The position numbers were made by a program, and so were the translations under genes. The notes under the pieces were generated by a model that did no database searches, had not been told where the DNA came from, and saw only the letters and a list, made by a program, of their open reading frames with translations. Shown here one piece after another: positions 24,085-33,641 of a stretch of DNA of 37,074 nt; positions within the stretch are counted from its first letter, which is position 1, and every line of letters begins with the position of its first letter. The stretch comes from JAURFX01 sp038125265 (lineage in GTDB: Bacteria; Pseudomonadota; Gammaproteobacteria; Steroidobacterales; Rariloculaceae). The stretch lies in NCBI GenBank assembly GCA_038125265.1, contig JAYPDM010000011.1:1-37074 (forward strand), read 5' to 3'.

Positions 24085-25338
24085 GTGCCTGAAATACAAA
24101 ACTTTACACTCAATTTTGGCCCTCAGCATCCAGCTGCACACGGTGTGCTTCGACTCATTTTAGAGATGGATGGAGAGGTAATCTTGAGAGCTGACCCTCA
24201 CATTGGGCTATTGCATAGAGCCACAGAAAAATTGGCTGAGACAAAACCCTATAATCATTCAATTGGATATATGGATCGCCTAGACTACGTCTCCATGATG
24301 TGCAATGAGCATGGCTATGTCTTAGCCATTGAGAAACTTCTTGGTATCAACCCCCCACTTCGTGCTCAGTACATACGTGTCATGTTTGATGAAATTACAA
24401 GAATTCTCAATCATTTGATGTGGCTTGGTGCGCATGGCTTAGATGTAGGCGCTATGTCAATGTTCCTCTATTGTTTTAGAGAGCGTGAGGATTTGATGGA
24501 TTGCTACGAAGCTGTCTCTGGAACAAGAATGCATGCAACCTATTACCGGCCCGGAGGCGTCTACAGGGATCTACCAGACGAGATGCCCAAATATTTAAAA
24601 TCAAATTATCGAAGTGATAAGGACTTAAAAAAACTAAATTATAATCGTGAAGGATCTTTGTTGGATTTCATTGAATCATTTACTGAAAAATTCCCCTCTT
24701 GTATTGATGAATATGAGACCTTGCTCACCGACAACAGAATTTGGAAACAGAGAACGGTGAATATTGGAATCGTGACTCCTGAACGCGCAAAAAATCTTGG
24801 TTTTACAGGACCCATGCTGCGGGGGTCAGGTATCGCCTGGGATTTGAGAAAATCGCAACCGTACGAAGTATATGATCGCATCGATTTTGATATCCCCATT
24901 GGAACCAACGGTGACTGCTATGATCGCTATTTGGTCAGAGTTGAAGAGCTCAGACAATCAAATAAGATTATCAAACAGTGTGTTGCCTGGCTCAAAGATA
25001 ATCCAGGTCCAGTTATTTCTGATAATAGGAAAGTTGCGCCACCGCAAAGAGGTGAGATGAAGGATGACATGGAATCGCTTATTCATCACTTTAAGGTATT
25101 TACTGAAGGTTACTCAGTCCCTGAAGGTGAGACCTACGCAGCTATAGAGCATCCTAAGGGTGAGTTCGGTGTATATATTATTTCTGATGGAGCCAATAAG
25201 CCCTATCGTGTAAAGATTAGAGCCCCAGGGTTTTCTCATCTTGCTGCCATGAATGAGATGGTACAAGGCCATATGCTCAGTGATGTCGTTGCCGTCATTG
25301 GAACGCAGGATATTGTTTTTGGAGAAATTGATCGATGA
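24085..25338 (+). CDS. nuoD: NADH-quinone oxidoreductase subunit D
   Basis: NuoD is the 49-kDa subunit that, with NuoB, forms the quinone-binding cavity. From GTG at 24085 the product is 417 residues, the usual length, and begins with the family N-terminus ending NFTLNFGPQHPAAHG. A GAGG sequence lies about 10 bases before it. An ATG at 24058 would add 9 residues and overlap nuoC. Conserved segments include ADPHIGLLHRATEKL, the YMDRLDYVSMM segment, and GEFGVYIISDG near the C-terminus. It ends in a 4-base ATGA overlap with nuoE. Confidence 0.98.
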   Translation: MPEIQNFTLNFGPQHPAAHGVLRLILEMDGEVILRADPHIGLLHRATEKLAETKPYNHSIGYMDRLDYVSMMCNEHGYVLAIEKLLGINPPLRAQYIRVMFDEITRILNHLMWLGAHGLDVGAMSMFLYCFREREDLMDCYEAVSGTRMHATYYRPGGVYRDLPDEMPKYLKSNYRSDKDLKKLNYNREGSLLDFIESFTEKFPSCIDEYETLLTDNRIWKQRTVNIGIVTPERAKNLGFTGPMLRGSGIAWDLRKSQPYEVYDRIDFDIPIGTNGDCYDRYLVRVEELRQSNKIIKQCVAWLKDNPGPVISDNRKVAPPQRGEMKDDMESLIHHFKVFTEGYSVPEGETYAAIEHPKGEFGVYIISDGANKPYRVKIRAPGFSHLAAMNEMVQGHMLSDVVAVIGTQDIVFGEIDR

Positions 25339-25829
25339 GCTATCAATTGAGCCAAGATGCTAAAGACCATATCGATGCGTGGACCCAAAAGTTCCCAACA
25401 GATAAGCAAAGATCTGCGATCATTGCTTCGCTCCAATTTTTACAACATGAAAACCATGGTTATATCAATGAAGATCAGGTAAAGACCTTGGCTACTTATT
25501 TGGATATCCCTGTAATTCAAATTTGGGAAGTCGCTACCTTTTACTCCATGTTTCAAACGAAACCGGTTGGAAAAACTTGCATTGCTGTCTGTACCAATAT
25601 CAGCTGTATGTTAAGAGGCTCAGATCAAATCTTAAGTCATATTGAAAAAAGACTTGGCATTAAGGTTGGAGAAAGTACTCAGGATGGAAAATTCTTTTTA
25701 AAGAAAGAGGAAGAGTGCTTGGCTGCATGTTGTGGGGCACCTATGTTGATGGTTGATCATGATTATCATGAAAATCTTGATACTGAAAAAGTGGATCAAA
25801 TTTTAGATTCATTAGGAGCTAAAATTTAA
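25335..25829 (+). CDS. nuoE: NADH-quinone oxidoreductase subunit E
   Basis: NuoE is the thioredoxin-like subunit holding the [2Fe-2S] cluster N1a beside FMN. The 164-residue product has the four ligands at C86 and C91 (CTNISCML) and C128 and C132 (CLAACCGAPML). The N-terminal helical segment includes LATYLDIPVIQIWEVATFYSMF. It overlaps nuoD by ATGA and nuoF by TAATG, so the three NADH-dehydrogenase-module genes look translationally coupled. Confidence 0.98.
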   Translation: MSYQLSQDAKDHIDAWTQKFPTDKQRSAIIASLQFLQHENHGYINEDQVKTLATYLDIPVIQIWEVATFYSMFQTKPVGKTCIAVCTNISCMLRGSDQILSHIEKRLGIKVGESTQDGKFFLKKEEECLAACCGAPMLMVDHDYHENLDTEKVDQILDSLGAKI

Positions 25830-27124
25830 TGAATTATCTATTTAATCAAGTATGCTTTAACAGCTTTGATGCACCGCTCGATGATCGTGCATCGTTAGCT
25901 ACTTATCAAGGATTAGGTGGTTATAAAGCGCTTGAAAAAATATTAAACGGTTCGATAACACCAGAAGACGTCATCGAGCAAGTTAAAGCTTCAGGTCTTC
26001 GTGGTCGTGGTGGTGCAGGCTTTCCAACAGGACTTAAGTGGAGCTTTATGCCAAAGGACGATGGTAAGCAGCACTACATTGTATGTAATTCTGATGAATC
26101 TGAACCCGGCACCTGTCACGACCGAGAAATACTACGATATAACCCTCACTTAATCATTGAAGGGATGATCATTGCAGGATATGCCATTCGAGCATCGATA
26201 GGTTACAACTACATTAGGGGCGAATTCCTTGGGGAGCCCGTACATGCTTTTGAAAAGGCTGTTGCAGAAGCCTATGAGAATAACTACCTGGGTGAGAATA
26301 TTCTTGGCAAGGATTTTAGTTTTGACTTGCATACTTTCGTTGGTGCGGGCGCGTATATTTGTGGTGAGGAGACTGCTTTGCTTGAATCCCTTGAAGGAAA
26401 ACAAGGCAAGCCAAGATTTAAGCCACCCTTTCCTGCTAACTTTGGACTCTATGGGAAGCCCACCACAATTAATAATACGCAAAGTCTGGCCTCTATTCCC
26501 GGCATTATTCTAAATGGTTCGCAATGGTTTAAAGATTTAGGTATTGGTGATAACGATGGCACAGCAATCTATTCAGTCTCTGGACATGTGAATAAACCAG
26601 GCAACTATGAATTACCTATTGGCATTCCTTTTAAGGACCTCATCGAAATTGCTGGTGGCATAAGAGATGGCAATAAATTAAAGGCAGTTATTCCAGGTGG
26701 CTCATCAGTACCTGTTTTAACCGCAGAAGAGATCTATGATCTGAATATGGACTTCAATTCTCTTAAGGCAGCTGGCTCTGCTTTTGGAACTGGCGCAGTC
26801 ATTGTTATGGATGAAACGACCTGTATGGTTGAAGTATTAAAACGTATAAGTCAATTTTACTATGCTGAGTCATGCGGACAGTGTACACCCTGCAGAGAGG
26901 GAACGGGTTGGATGCATCGCCTGATCTGCAAAATGCTTGATGGTAAAGCATCGCTTGAAGACTTAGATCTTCTCCTTGATGTTGCCAATAAAATAGAGGG
27001 TCGAACCATATGTGCATTTGGAGATGCTGCAGCATGGCCTGTACAAAGCTTTTTGAAAAGATTTCGACATGAATTTGAGGCAAAAATTACTTCTTACAAA
27101 GATCAGTTAAAAGAGGCGGTTTAG
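25829..27124 (+). CDS. nuoF: NADH-quinone oxidoreductase subunit F
   Basis: NuoF binds NADH and FMN and carries cluster N3, where electrons enter complex I. The 431-residue product has the glycine-rich FMN-binding GRGGAGFPTGLKW at 59-71, the NADH-site segment GAGAYICGEETALLESLEG, and the [4Fe-4S] ligands C349, C352, C355 (SCGQCTPCREGT) with C395 (RTICAFGD). The length is typical. It starts at the overlap TAATG with nuoE. Confidence 0.99.
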   Translation: MNYLFNQVCFNSFDAPLDDRASLATYQGLGGYKALEKILNGSITPEDVIEQVKASGLRGRGGAGFPTGLKWSFMPKDDGKQHYIVCNSDESEPGTCHDREILRYNPHLIIEGMIIAGYAIRASIGYNYIRGEFLGEPVHAFEKAVAEAYENNYLGENILGKDFSFDLHTFVGAGAYICGEETALLESLEGKQGKPRFKPPFPANFGLYGKPTTINNTQSLASIPGIILNGSQWFKDLGIGDNDGTAIYSVSGHVNKPGNYELPIGIPFKDLIEIAGGIRDGNKLKAVIPGGSSVPVLTAEEIYDLNMDFNSLKAAGSAFGTGAVIVMDETTCMVEVLKRISQFYYAESCGQCTPCREGTGWMHRLICKMLDGKASLEDLDLLLDVANKIEGRTICAFGDAAAWPVQSFLKRFRHEFEAKITSYKDQLKEAV

Positions 27125-27129
27125 GTAAA

Positions 27130-29250
27130 GTGGAAGAGAAAATACAAATTACAGTAAACGGTAAAGTAGTTGAGGCTAAAAGAGGCCAGATGCTTATTGA
27201 AGTGACTGATCAAAATAAGTATCACGTTCCAAGATTTTGCTATCACCCAAAATTGAGCGTTGCAGCAAACTGTCGTATGTGCATGGTCGAAGTGAAAGGT
27301 GCTCCTAAGCCTTTGCCTGCCTGTGCCACACCGGTCACAGAAAATATGGAAGTATTTACTAAAAGCCAGACGGCTCTTAATGCGCAAAAAGGAACGATGG
27401 AATTTCTTTTAATTAACCATCCTCTCGATTGCCCAATATGTGACCAAGGGGGTGAATGCGAACTTCAAGATCTTGCTATCGGGCATGGTCAAGGTAAGAC
27501 ACGCTATCAATTAAATAAAAGAGTAGTCAAAGACAAAAATATTGGTCCGCTGGTATCGACTGACATGACTCGCTGCATACACTGCACAAGATGTGTAAGA
27601 TTTGGAGAGGAAGTTATTGGTTCTCCCAATCTAGGAACAGTCGGGAGGGGAGAGTCAACGAAAATTGATACATTTCTAGAAAACTCACTCGATCATGAGC
27701 TCTCAGGCAACGTCATTGATTTATGTCCTGTGGGTGCATTAAATAGTAAACCTTATCGCTTTTCCTCAAGGTCATGGGAAATGGTCTCTAAACCATCGAT
27801 CTCGATGCATGATGGTCTTGGTAGCAATACTTACCTACACGTGCTCAGGAATAAAATTAAAAGAGTTGTCCCACGAACAAATGAGAGTATTAATGAGACA
27901 TGGATCTCAGATAGAGATCGATTCAGTTATGAATCGCTTTACTCAGACCATAGGGCAACTGAGCTCAGAGGACCATTAATTGATGCTAACCATAAGGATT
28001 GGTCACAAAGCATTTCAAAAATGGTAGAGGTTATTATTGAAACGGCTGAGAAGTTTGGACCTGAGTCAATAGGCATTATTGCTTCACCGAATAGATCTGC
28101 AGAAGAAATGTATCTATTAAAATTAATTACTGATCACCTAGAGATTAGAAATATTGACTCACGAATTAAGCAAACAAATTTCTCGAATGATCATCAGTCA
28201 GTACCTGTGAATCAAGATTTTAACTCTAATGATATTAAGGAAGCTGATTATTATTTATTGATAGGAAGCAATCTTAGGGATGAGTATCCAATAATAGCAA
28301 ATCAAATTGGTATTCAGGCGCGCAAAGGTAAAACGGTAGATATCATTGGTGGGACTCAGTCTTACTTATTTAATCATAACCATTTGAATTTTAGCGCTAC
28401 AGTTACACAGGACCTTTTGAGTATTCTTAAGATATTAGATTCAAGTTTCGTGGACGAACATTTTAAAAGTTTTGAATGTCATATTGAGACTTACCACCAT
28501 GATGTAGTTACTCGCTTAAAATCTAGTGAAAATCCAAAAATTATTCTTGGTCAATTAGCTATCAGCTGCAGAAATTTTATATTAAATAATTTTCTTATTG
28601 ATAAGATCGTATCACTAACAAATGCAAAATCCCTCAAACTAACATATGGCTCCAATCATAACGCAGCTGTTGATATTGGTTTATTACCCCATACTCGACT
28701 ATTTGGGTTGAAAAGGGAAAAACCTGGCATGGCGCTACGACCCATGCTCGAGTCACCAAGAAAAATTTATATCTTGTGGGGATTGTCTTTAAAAGATTTA
28801 ACATTATCAGAGCTCGCTAAAAATGCTTTTCGTGCAGCAGACCATATCTTTCAATTTCATGATTTTAATGATCCGACTATGACAGAGATAGGGGCGAACC
28901 AATTTCCACTTTCAAACTATTCTGAGTCCAGAGGCGCTTATAAAAATTTATATGGAATGGTTCAAGATATACCGCCTGCGATAAATCCAGAGGGATTGAT
29001 TAGAACGGGCGAGCAAATACTTGAATTCATAATTGAACAGCTTGATATAAGTCATAGTATGAATCTAAAGGATCTTAGGGATGCTCTAATCTCAGATAAC
29101 ACTACGATACTAAATGATTCCATTCCAATCATAGAATCTATTGATATTGATAATAAAGAAACATTTACACAAAAGATATACCAGGTTGATGACATGGTTA
29201 GATTTTCTGAATCATTACAACAAACAAAATTGGAATTACATATCGCATGA
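27130..29250 (+). CDS. nuoG: NADH-quinone oxidoreductase subunit G
   Basis: NuoG carries the electron wire between NuoF and NuoI. The N-terminal part has the ligands for [2Fe-2S] N1b (C37, C48, C51, C65), for N5 (H97, C101, C104, C110 in HPLDCPICDQGGEC) and for N4 (C149, C152, C155, C199). There is no second CxxCxxxC set for the optional N7 cluster. The C-terminal 500 residues are a molybdopterin-oxidoreductase-like domain without cofactor motifs. The whole protein, 706 residues, is on the short side, and that domain looks poorly conserved. The start is GTG at 27130, 5 bases after nuoF. It overlaps nuoH by ATGA. Confidence 0.96.
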   Translation: MEEKIQITVNGKVVEAKRGQMLIEVTDQNKYHVPRFCYHPKLSVAANCRMCMVEVKGAPKPLPACATPVTENMEVFTKSQTALNAQKGTMEFLLINHPLDCPICDQGGECELQDLAIGHGQGKTRYQLNKRVVKDKNIGPLVSTDMTRCIHCTRCVRFGEEVIGSPNLGTVGRGESTKIDTFLENSLDHELSGNVIDLCPVGALNSKPYRFSSRSWEMVSKPSISMHDGLGSNTYLHVLRNKIKRVVPRTNESINETWISDRDRFSYESLYSDHRATELRGPLIDANHKDWSQSISKMVEVIIETAEKFGPESIGIIASPNRSAEEMYLLKLITDHLEIRNIDSRIKQTNFSNDHQSVPVNQDFNSNDIKEADYYLLIGSNLRDEYPIIANQIGIQARKGKTVDIIGGTQSYLFNHNHLNFSATVTQDLLSILKILDSSFVDEHFKSFECHIETYHHDVVTRLKSSENPKIILGQLAISCRNFILNNFLIDKIVSLTNAKSLKLTYGSNHNAAVDIGLLPHTRLFGLKREKPGMALRPMLESPRKIYILWGLSLKDLTLSELAKNAFRAADHIFQFHDFNDPTMTEIGANQFPLSNYSESRGAYKNLYGMVQDIPPAINPEGLIRTGEQILEFIIEQLDISHSMNLKDLRDALISDNTTILNDSIPIIESIDIDNKETFTQKIYQVDDMVRFSESLQQTKLELHIA

Positions 29251-30314
29251 TGCAGCCTCTTGAAAATTTATTTCAGTTACTTGGTTTGCCAGTCATGCTG
29301 ATCGAGCTTCTTTTATTAGTCATTAAAATTCTCATTGTAGTCATTCCGTTAATACTGACTGTTGCTTACTATACCTATGCAGAGCGTAAAGTGATTGGAT
29401 ACATACAAAATAGGGTTGGTCCTAATAGAGTGGGCTGGCTAGGTCTTTTGCAACCCTTTGCAGATGTCCTAAAATTGCTTTTAAAACAAGTCATCATTCC
29501 ATCAAATGCTAATAAATTTCTCTTTCTTATTGCTCCGCTCATAACATTGGTAACTGCTTTCACTGCTTGGGCGGTGATTCCATTTTCACCAGAATTTGTC
29601 CTTGCAGATATTAATGCTGGTTTGCTTTATATTTTGGCCCTTACTTCTCTTGGTATATACGGTGTGATTATTGGGGGTTGGGCATCTAATTCAAAGTATG
29701 CTTTATTAGGCGCTATGCGAAGTGCTGCCCAAATGATTGCATATGAATTGGCTATGGGTTTTGCACTTGTGGGTGTGTTAATGGCAAGTAACACCTTGCA
29801 TATTGGATCGATAGTAGAAAAACAAAGTGGCGGAATTATGACCTGGTACATGTGGCCACTCTTTCCCTTATTTATAATTTATATCATTTCAGGTATAGCA
29901 GAAACTAACCGGGCACCTTTCGATGTGGCAGAAGGAGAGTCAGAAATAGTTGCAGGATTTCACGTTGACTATTCTGGTATTACATTTGGATTATTTTTTC
30001 TTGCTGAATATGCGAATATGATTCTAGTCAGCATCCTAACTGTCTTGCTATTTCTTGGTGGATGGCTCTCACCTTTTCAAGGAATACCGTACTTTGATGG
30101 CATGTGGATCGCAGAATCAAATTTCTTTTGGCTTATTCTTAAGACTTTATTTTTTATGTTTGTTTTTTTGTGGGCCAGAGCAACCTTTCCAAGATATCGC
30201 TATGATCAAATCATGAGCCTTGGCTGGAAGGTCTTTATACCTATCACGATTATTTGGTTATATGTTGAGGGCATTATGTTTTATTTACAAATCGGCCCCT
30301 GGGCGGTGGTATAG
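29247..30314 (+). CDS. nuoH: NADH-quinone oxidoreductase subunit H
   Basis: NuoH is the membrane subunit that meets the peripheral arm and lines the quinone tunnel. The 355-residue product has about eight to nine hydrophobic helices. The conserved loop AERKVIGYIQNRVGPNRVG at about 46-64, the EL(A)MG segment (YELAMGFALVG), and ETNRAPFDVAEGESEIVAGFHVDYSG at about 220-245 contain the charged residues of the E-channel. ATG at 29247 overlaps the nuoG stop; a second ATG follows immediately at 29250. Confidence 0.98.
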   Translation: MMQPLENLFQLLGLPVMLIELLLLVIKILIVVIPLILTVAYYTYAERKVIGYIQNRVGPNRVGWLGLLQPFADVLKLLLKQVIIPSNANKFLFLIAPLITLVTAFTAWAVIPFSPEFVLADINAGLLYILALTSLGIYGVIIGGWASNSKYALLGAMRSAAQMIAYELAMGFALVGVLMASNTLHIGSIVEKQSGGIMTWYMWPLFPLFIIYIISGIAETNRAPFDVAEGESEIVAGFHVDYSGITFGLFFLAEYANMILVSILTVLLFLGGWLSPFQGIPYFDGMWIAESNFFWLILKTLFFMFVFLWARATFPRYRYDQIMSLGWKVFIPITIIWLYVEGIMFYLQIGPWAVV

Positions 30315-30794
30315 ATGTTAAAGCTAATTAAATCACTTACATTGTATGAATTGTTAAAGGGTATGAAGCTTACCTTTAAAAAGTTATTTACAAAGCCTGT
30401 GACAATTAATTATCCAGAAGAAAAAGCACCTCAAAGCCCAAGATTTAGAGGTCTTCATGCATTAAGAAGATATCCAAACGGTGAGGAACGCTGTATAGCC
30501 TGTAAATTATGTGAAGCTGCGTGTCCAGCAATGGCAATTACTATAGACTCTGATGTTTCAGAGGATGGGACTAGGAGAACCACCCGCTATGATATTGATT
30601 TGTTCAAGTGTATCTACTGTGGATTTTGTGAGGAAGCCTGCCCAGTTGATGCAATCGTTGAAACTAGAATTCATGAATATCATATGGAAATGCAAGGTGA
30701 AAATATCATGACCAAAGAGAAATTACTCTCAGTAGGTGATCGATACGAAGAAATGATAGCCAACGACAAAGCTTCCGATGCTTCCTATAGGTAG
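30315..30794 (+). CDS. nuoI: NADH-quinone oxidoreductase subunit I
   Basis: NuoI carries clusters N6a and N6b, which pass electrons to N2. The 159-residue product has two ferredoxin motifs: C60, C63, C66, C70 (CIACKLCEAACP) and C99, C102, C105, C109 (CIYCGFCEEACP). An amphipathic N-terminal segment (LTLYELLKGMKLTFKKLF) anchors it to the membrane arm. It begins directly after the nuoH stop codon, and its stop is 3 bases before nuoJ. Confidence 0.98.
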   Translation: MLKLIKSLTLYELLKGMKLTFKKLFTKPVTINYPEEKAPQSPRFRGLHALRRYPNGEERCIACKLCEAACPAMAITIDSDVSEDGTRRTTRYDIDLFKCIYCGFCEEACPVDAIVETRIHEYHMEMQGENIMTKEKLLSVGDRYEEMIANDKASDASYR

Positions 30795-30797
30795 ATT

Positions 30798-31391
30798 ATG
30801 GTTATTGATTTAGTATTTTTCACCTCTGTAGCCATCTTGATGATAAGTGCCATGGGTGTCATAACTAGCAATAATCCAGTGCACTCAGCATTGTTTCTTG
30901 TTTCGTGCTTTTTCCAGTCCTCCGTATTATGGCTTCTATTGGAGGCAGAATTTTTAGCCATAGCACTCATTGTGATCTATGTTGGTGCTGTTATGGTCTT
31001 GTTTTTATATGTGGTCATGATGCTTGATATTAGAAAAAATGAACACAAGCAAAGTGTCTCTTCAATACTCCCTATAGGCATTGGTATTTCAATTTTATTT
31101 ATCGCAGAGCTCATATTTGCGTTATCAGGAACCAATGTGGTGCAGACAAGAGATACAGGTGTTTTGAGTAATCCAAATAACACTGAGGCATTAGGGATTG
31201 AGCTTTATACAAATTATTTGGTTGAATTTGAACTTGCCTCTATCATCTTGCTGCTTGGAATCATTGCGGCGATCTCATTAACCTTACATAGAAGACCTGG
31301 CCTAAAAAAACAAGATATCAGTCAACAAGTATCTGTCTCAAAGAAGGATCGTCTCAAGGTAGTTCAGGTAAGAAGTGGAGAGGGGGCTTAA
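30798..31391 (+). CDS. nuoJ: NADH-quinone oxidoreductase subunit J
   Basis: NuoJ is a five-helix membrane subunit next to NuoK. The 197-residue product has the conserved NPVHSALFLVSCFF and FLAIALIVIYVGAVMVLFLYVVMML, the helix with the pi-bulge linked to coupling. A soluble, charged tail of about 35 residues follows the last helix. Its TAA stop shares one base with the nuoK ATG. Confidence 0.97.
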   Translation: MVIDLVFFTSVAILMISAMGVITSNNPVHSALFLVSCFFQSSVLWLLLEAEFLAIALIVIYVGAVMVLFLYVVMMLDIRKNEHKQSVSSILPIGIGISILFIAELIFALSGTNVVQTRDTGVLSNPNNTEALGIELYTNYLVEFELASIILLLGIIAAISLTLHRRPGLKKQDISQQVSVSKKDRLKVVQVRSGEGA

Positions 31392-31693
31392 TGTCTGTTA
31401 ATGACTATTTCATTATAAGTATTTTTCTTTTTGCTATTGCTGTAGCTGGCATATTTATTAATAGAAAAAACTTAATATTAATATTAATGTGCGTTGAGCT
31501 TATACTCTTATCCGTCAACTTCAACTTTATTGCTTTTAGTGAGATTTATCAGGATTTCTCCGGTCAGATTTTCGTATTTTTTATCTTAACGGTTGCTGCT
31601 GCTGAAGCTGCAATTGGTTTAGCAATTCTCATAACTCTCTTTAGGCATAAGAAGAGTATTTATATTGACGATTTAAACGAATTAAAAGGCTAA
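31391..31693 (+). CDS. nuoK: NADH-quinone oxidoreductase subunit K
   Basis: NuoK is a three-helix MrpC-like subunit of the proton path. The 100-residue product keeps the two key membrane glutamates, E36 (MCVELILLSVN) and E72 (AAAEAAIGLAILI), at the same positions as in E. coli. It overlaps nuoJ by one base, and nuoL follows after one base. Confidence 0.98.
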   Translation: MSVNDYFIISIFLFAIAVAGIFINRKNLILILMCVELILLSVNFNFIAFSEIYQDFSGQIFVFFILTVAAAEAAIGLAILITLFRHKKSIYIDDLNELKG

Positions 31694-31694
31694 G

Positions 31695-33641
31695 ATGCAG
31701 TTACTTTTATCTCTTATCTTTATACCACTTTTGATGTCCATTCTGGTTGGTGTATTTGGTGACTTTATATCCAAGCGCCTGTCTCATGTCCTAACAATTC
31801 TAGGTGTGCTTATCTCTTTTATCTGCTCAGTAATGCTTTTGAATGATTTTCTAATCACTCAGCAGACTCAGGATATATTGTTATTTAATTGGAGCATTAT
31901 TGGTGAGATCGAATTTCAAATTGGCTTTTTAGTTGATTCATTATCATTGGCCATGGCCTCGATGATTACATTTGTGTCCTTGATGGTTCATATCTATACC
32001 ATTGGTTACATGGAACATGATGAGGGATATAAAAGATTTTTTTCTTACATCTCTTTATTTACCTTTTCTATGCTGATGTTAATCTTTTCAAATAACCTTC
32101 TGCAGTTATTTTTTGGATGGGAGGCAGTGGGTTTGGTCTCTTACTTACTGATTGGCTTTTGGTTTAAAAAGCCGTCAGCAATCCATGCGAACATGAAGGC
32201 TTTTATCGTCAATAGAGTAGGGGATCTTGGTTTTATTATCGGAATAGCCATTATTGTTTACTACACGGGATCGCTTCATTTGGGTGAAATATTTTCTCAA
32301 CTCTCAAGCATTGAAGGTCAATTGATCAGTATTCTCCCAAGTTCCTCATGGAACGCAGTTACAGTTGCGTCTATTTGTTTATTTATTGGCGCTATGGGTA
32401 AATCTGCACAGATGCCCTTGCATGTTTGGCTACCAGACTCAATGGAGGGCCCAACCCCTATATCAGCTTTGATTCATGCAGCAACCATGGTGACAGCGGG
32501 TATTTTTTTGATTGCAAGAATGTCGCCACTTATAGAGCTTTCTTCCATCGCCCTTAGTTTTATTTTAATAATAGGTTCATTGACTGCATTTTTTATGGGT
32601 CTGCTGGGATTAGTGCAAAATGACATTAAACGTGTCGTAGCCTATTCCACCTTATCTCAACTGGGTTACATGACAGCTGCACTGGGTGTTTCAGCATATT
32701 CCGTGGGGGTTTACCATTTAATTACACATGGTTTTTTTAAGGCTCTTTTATTCCTTGGGGCCGGGTCTGTCATTATTGCACTGCATCATGAACAAGATAT
32801 CAGACAGATGGGAGGTTTAAGAAAGAAATTACCTATTACTTATATTACTTTTTTAATTGGAACACTTTCGTTAATTGGCTTTCCAGGATTTTCAGGTTTT
32901 TTCTCAAAAGATACATTAATAGAAGCGGTACATCTCTCAGAGCAAGGAGGTTCGCATTTATCCTATTATCTACTGCTAATGGGCGTACTGATAACGACAT
33001 TGTACTCAATGAGATTATTATTTCTTGTTTTTCATGGGAAATATCGTTCAACTCACTACCCGCTCGCAAAAGTTCATGAGACACCTTGGGTGGTTACATT
33101 GCCATTATTACTATTGGCGATACCCTCAATTTTTCTAGGAGGATTAATCATTGACCCAATGATTATGGGAGGTTACTTCTCAGGGGCAATATTTGTTAGT
33201 CCAGAGAATCAATCTCTTCAAGAGTTTATTGATATTTATCATGGCGTCATCGAGTTCATTATTCATGCCTTTGTAGCTTCACCAGCGATATATTTGATGT
33301 TATTGGGAATCCTTATTTCCTGGTTAATTTGGTATAAAAATTTTAGCCTACCAAAACAGTTCGCTAGTCTTATAAAAAAGACTGAGACTGTCTTTAAAAA
33401 TAAATATTACTTTGATTATCTTTATGAGAATATTTTTTCACAAAATATTATTCGGTTAGGAAAGATGCTTTATAAGTGGGTCGATGCCCATTTAATAGAT
33501 AGCGTGTTTGTCCTAGGATCCGCCAGAACCGTTCAACAAATATCATCTAAAACCAGGCAATTACATACCGGCGACTTGACCCAAGTGGCTTTAATTTTCT
33601 TCGTGTTGCTTGTTATTTTTACTGCTTTTTGGATTTCATGA
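31695..33641 (+). CDS. nuoL: NADH-quinone oxidoreductase subunit L
   Basis: NuoL is the distal antiporter-like proton-pumping subunit with the long lateral helix. The 648-residue product is mostly hydrophobic, with about 16 helices. The pumping motif glutamate is E143 in FFGWEAVGLVSYLLIGFW, followed by GDLGFIIG, the lysine-bearing GAMGKSAQMPLHVWLPDSMEGPTPISALIHAATMV, and HGFFKALLFL. The C-terminal 120 residues hold the lateral helix and end in a final membrane anchor. It overlaps nuoM by ATGA. Confidence 0.98.
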   Translation: MQLLLSLIFIPLLMSILVGVFGDFISKRLSHVLTILGVLISFICSVMLLNDFLITQQTQDILLFNWSIIGEIEFQIGFLVDSLSLAMASMITFVSLMVHIYTIGYMEHDEGYKRFFSYISLFTFSMLMLIFSNNLLQLFFGWEAVGLVSYLLIGFWFKKPSAIHANMKAFIVNRVGDLGFIIGIAIIVYYTGSLHLGEIFSQLSSIEGQLISILPSSSWNAVTVASICLFIGAMGKSAQMPLHVWLPDSMEGPTPISALIHAATMVTAGIFLIARMSPLIELSSIALSFILIIGSLTAFFMGLLGLVQNDIKRVVAYSTLSQLGYMTAALGVSAYSVGVYHLITHGFFKALLFLGAGSVIIALHHEQDIRQMGGLRKKLPITYITFLIGTLSLIGFPGFSGFFSKDTLIEAVHLSEQGGSHLSYYLLLMGVLITTLYSMRLLFLVFHGKYRSTHYPLAKVHETPWVVTLPLLLLAIPSIFLGGLIIDPMIMGGYFSGAIFVSPENQSLQEFIDIYHGVIEFIIHAFVASPAIYLMLLGILISWLIWYKNFSLPKQFASLIKKTETVFKNKYYFDYLYENIFSQNIIRLGKMLYKWVDAHLIDSVFVLGSARTVQQISSKTRQLHTGDLTQVALIFFVLLVIFTAFWIS

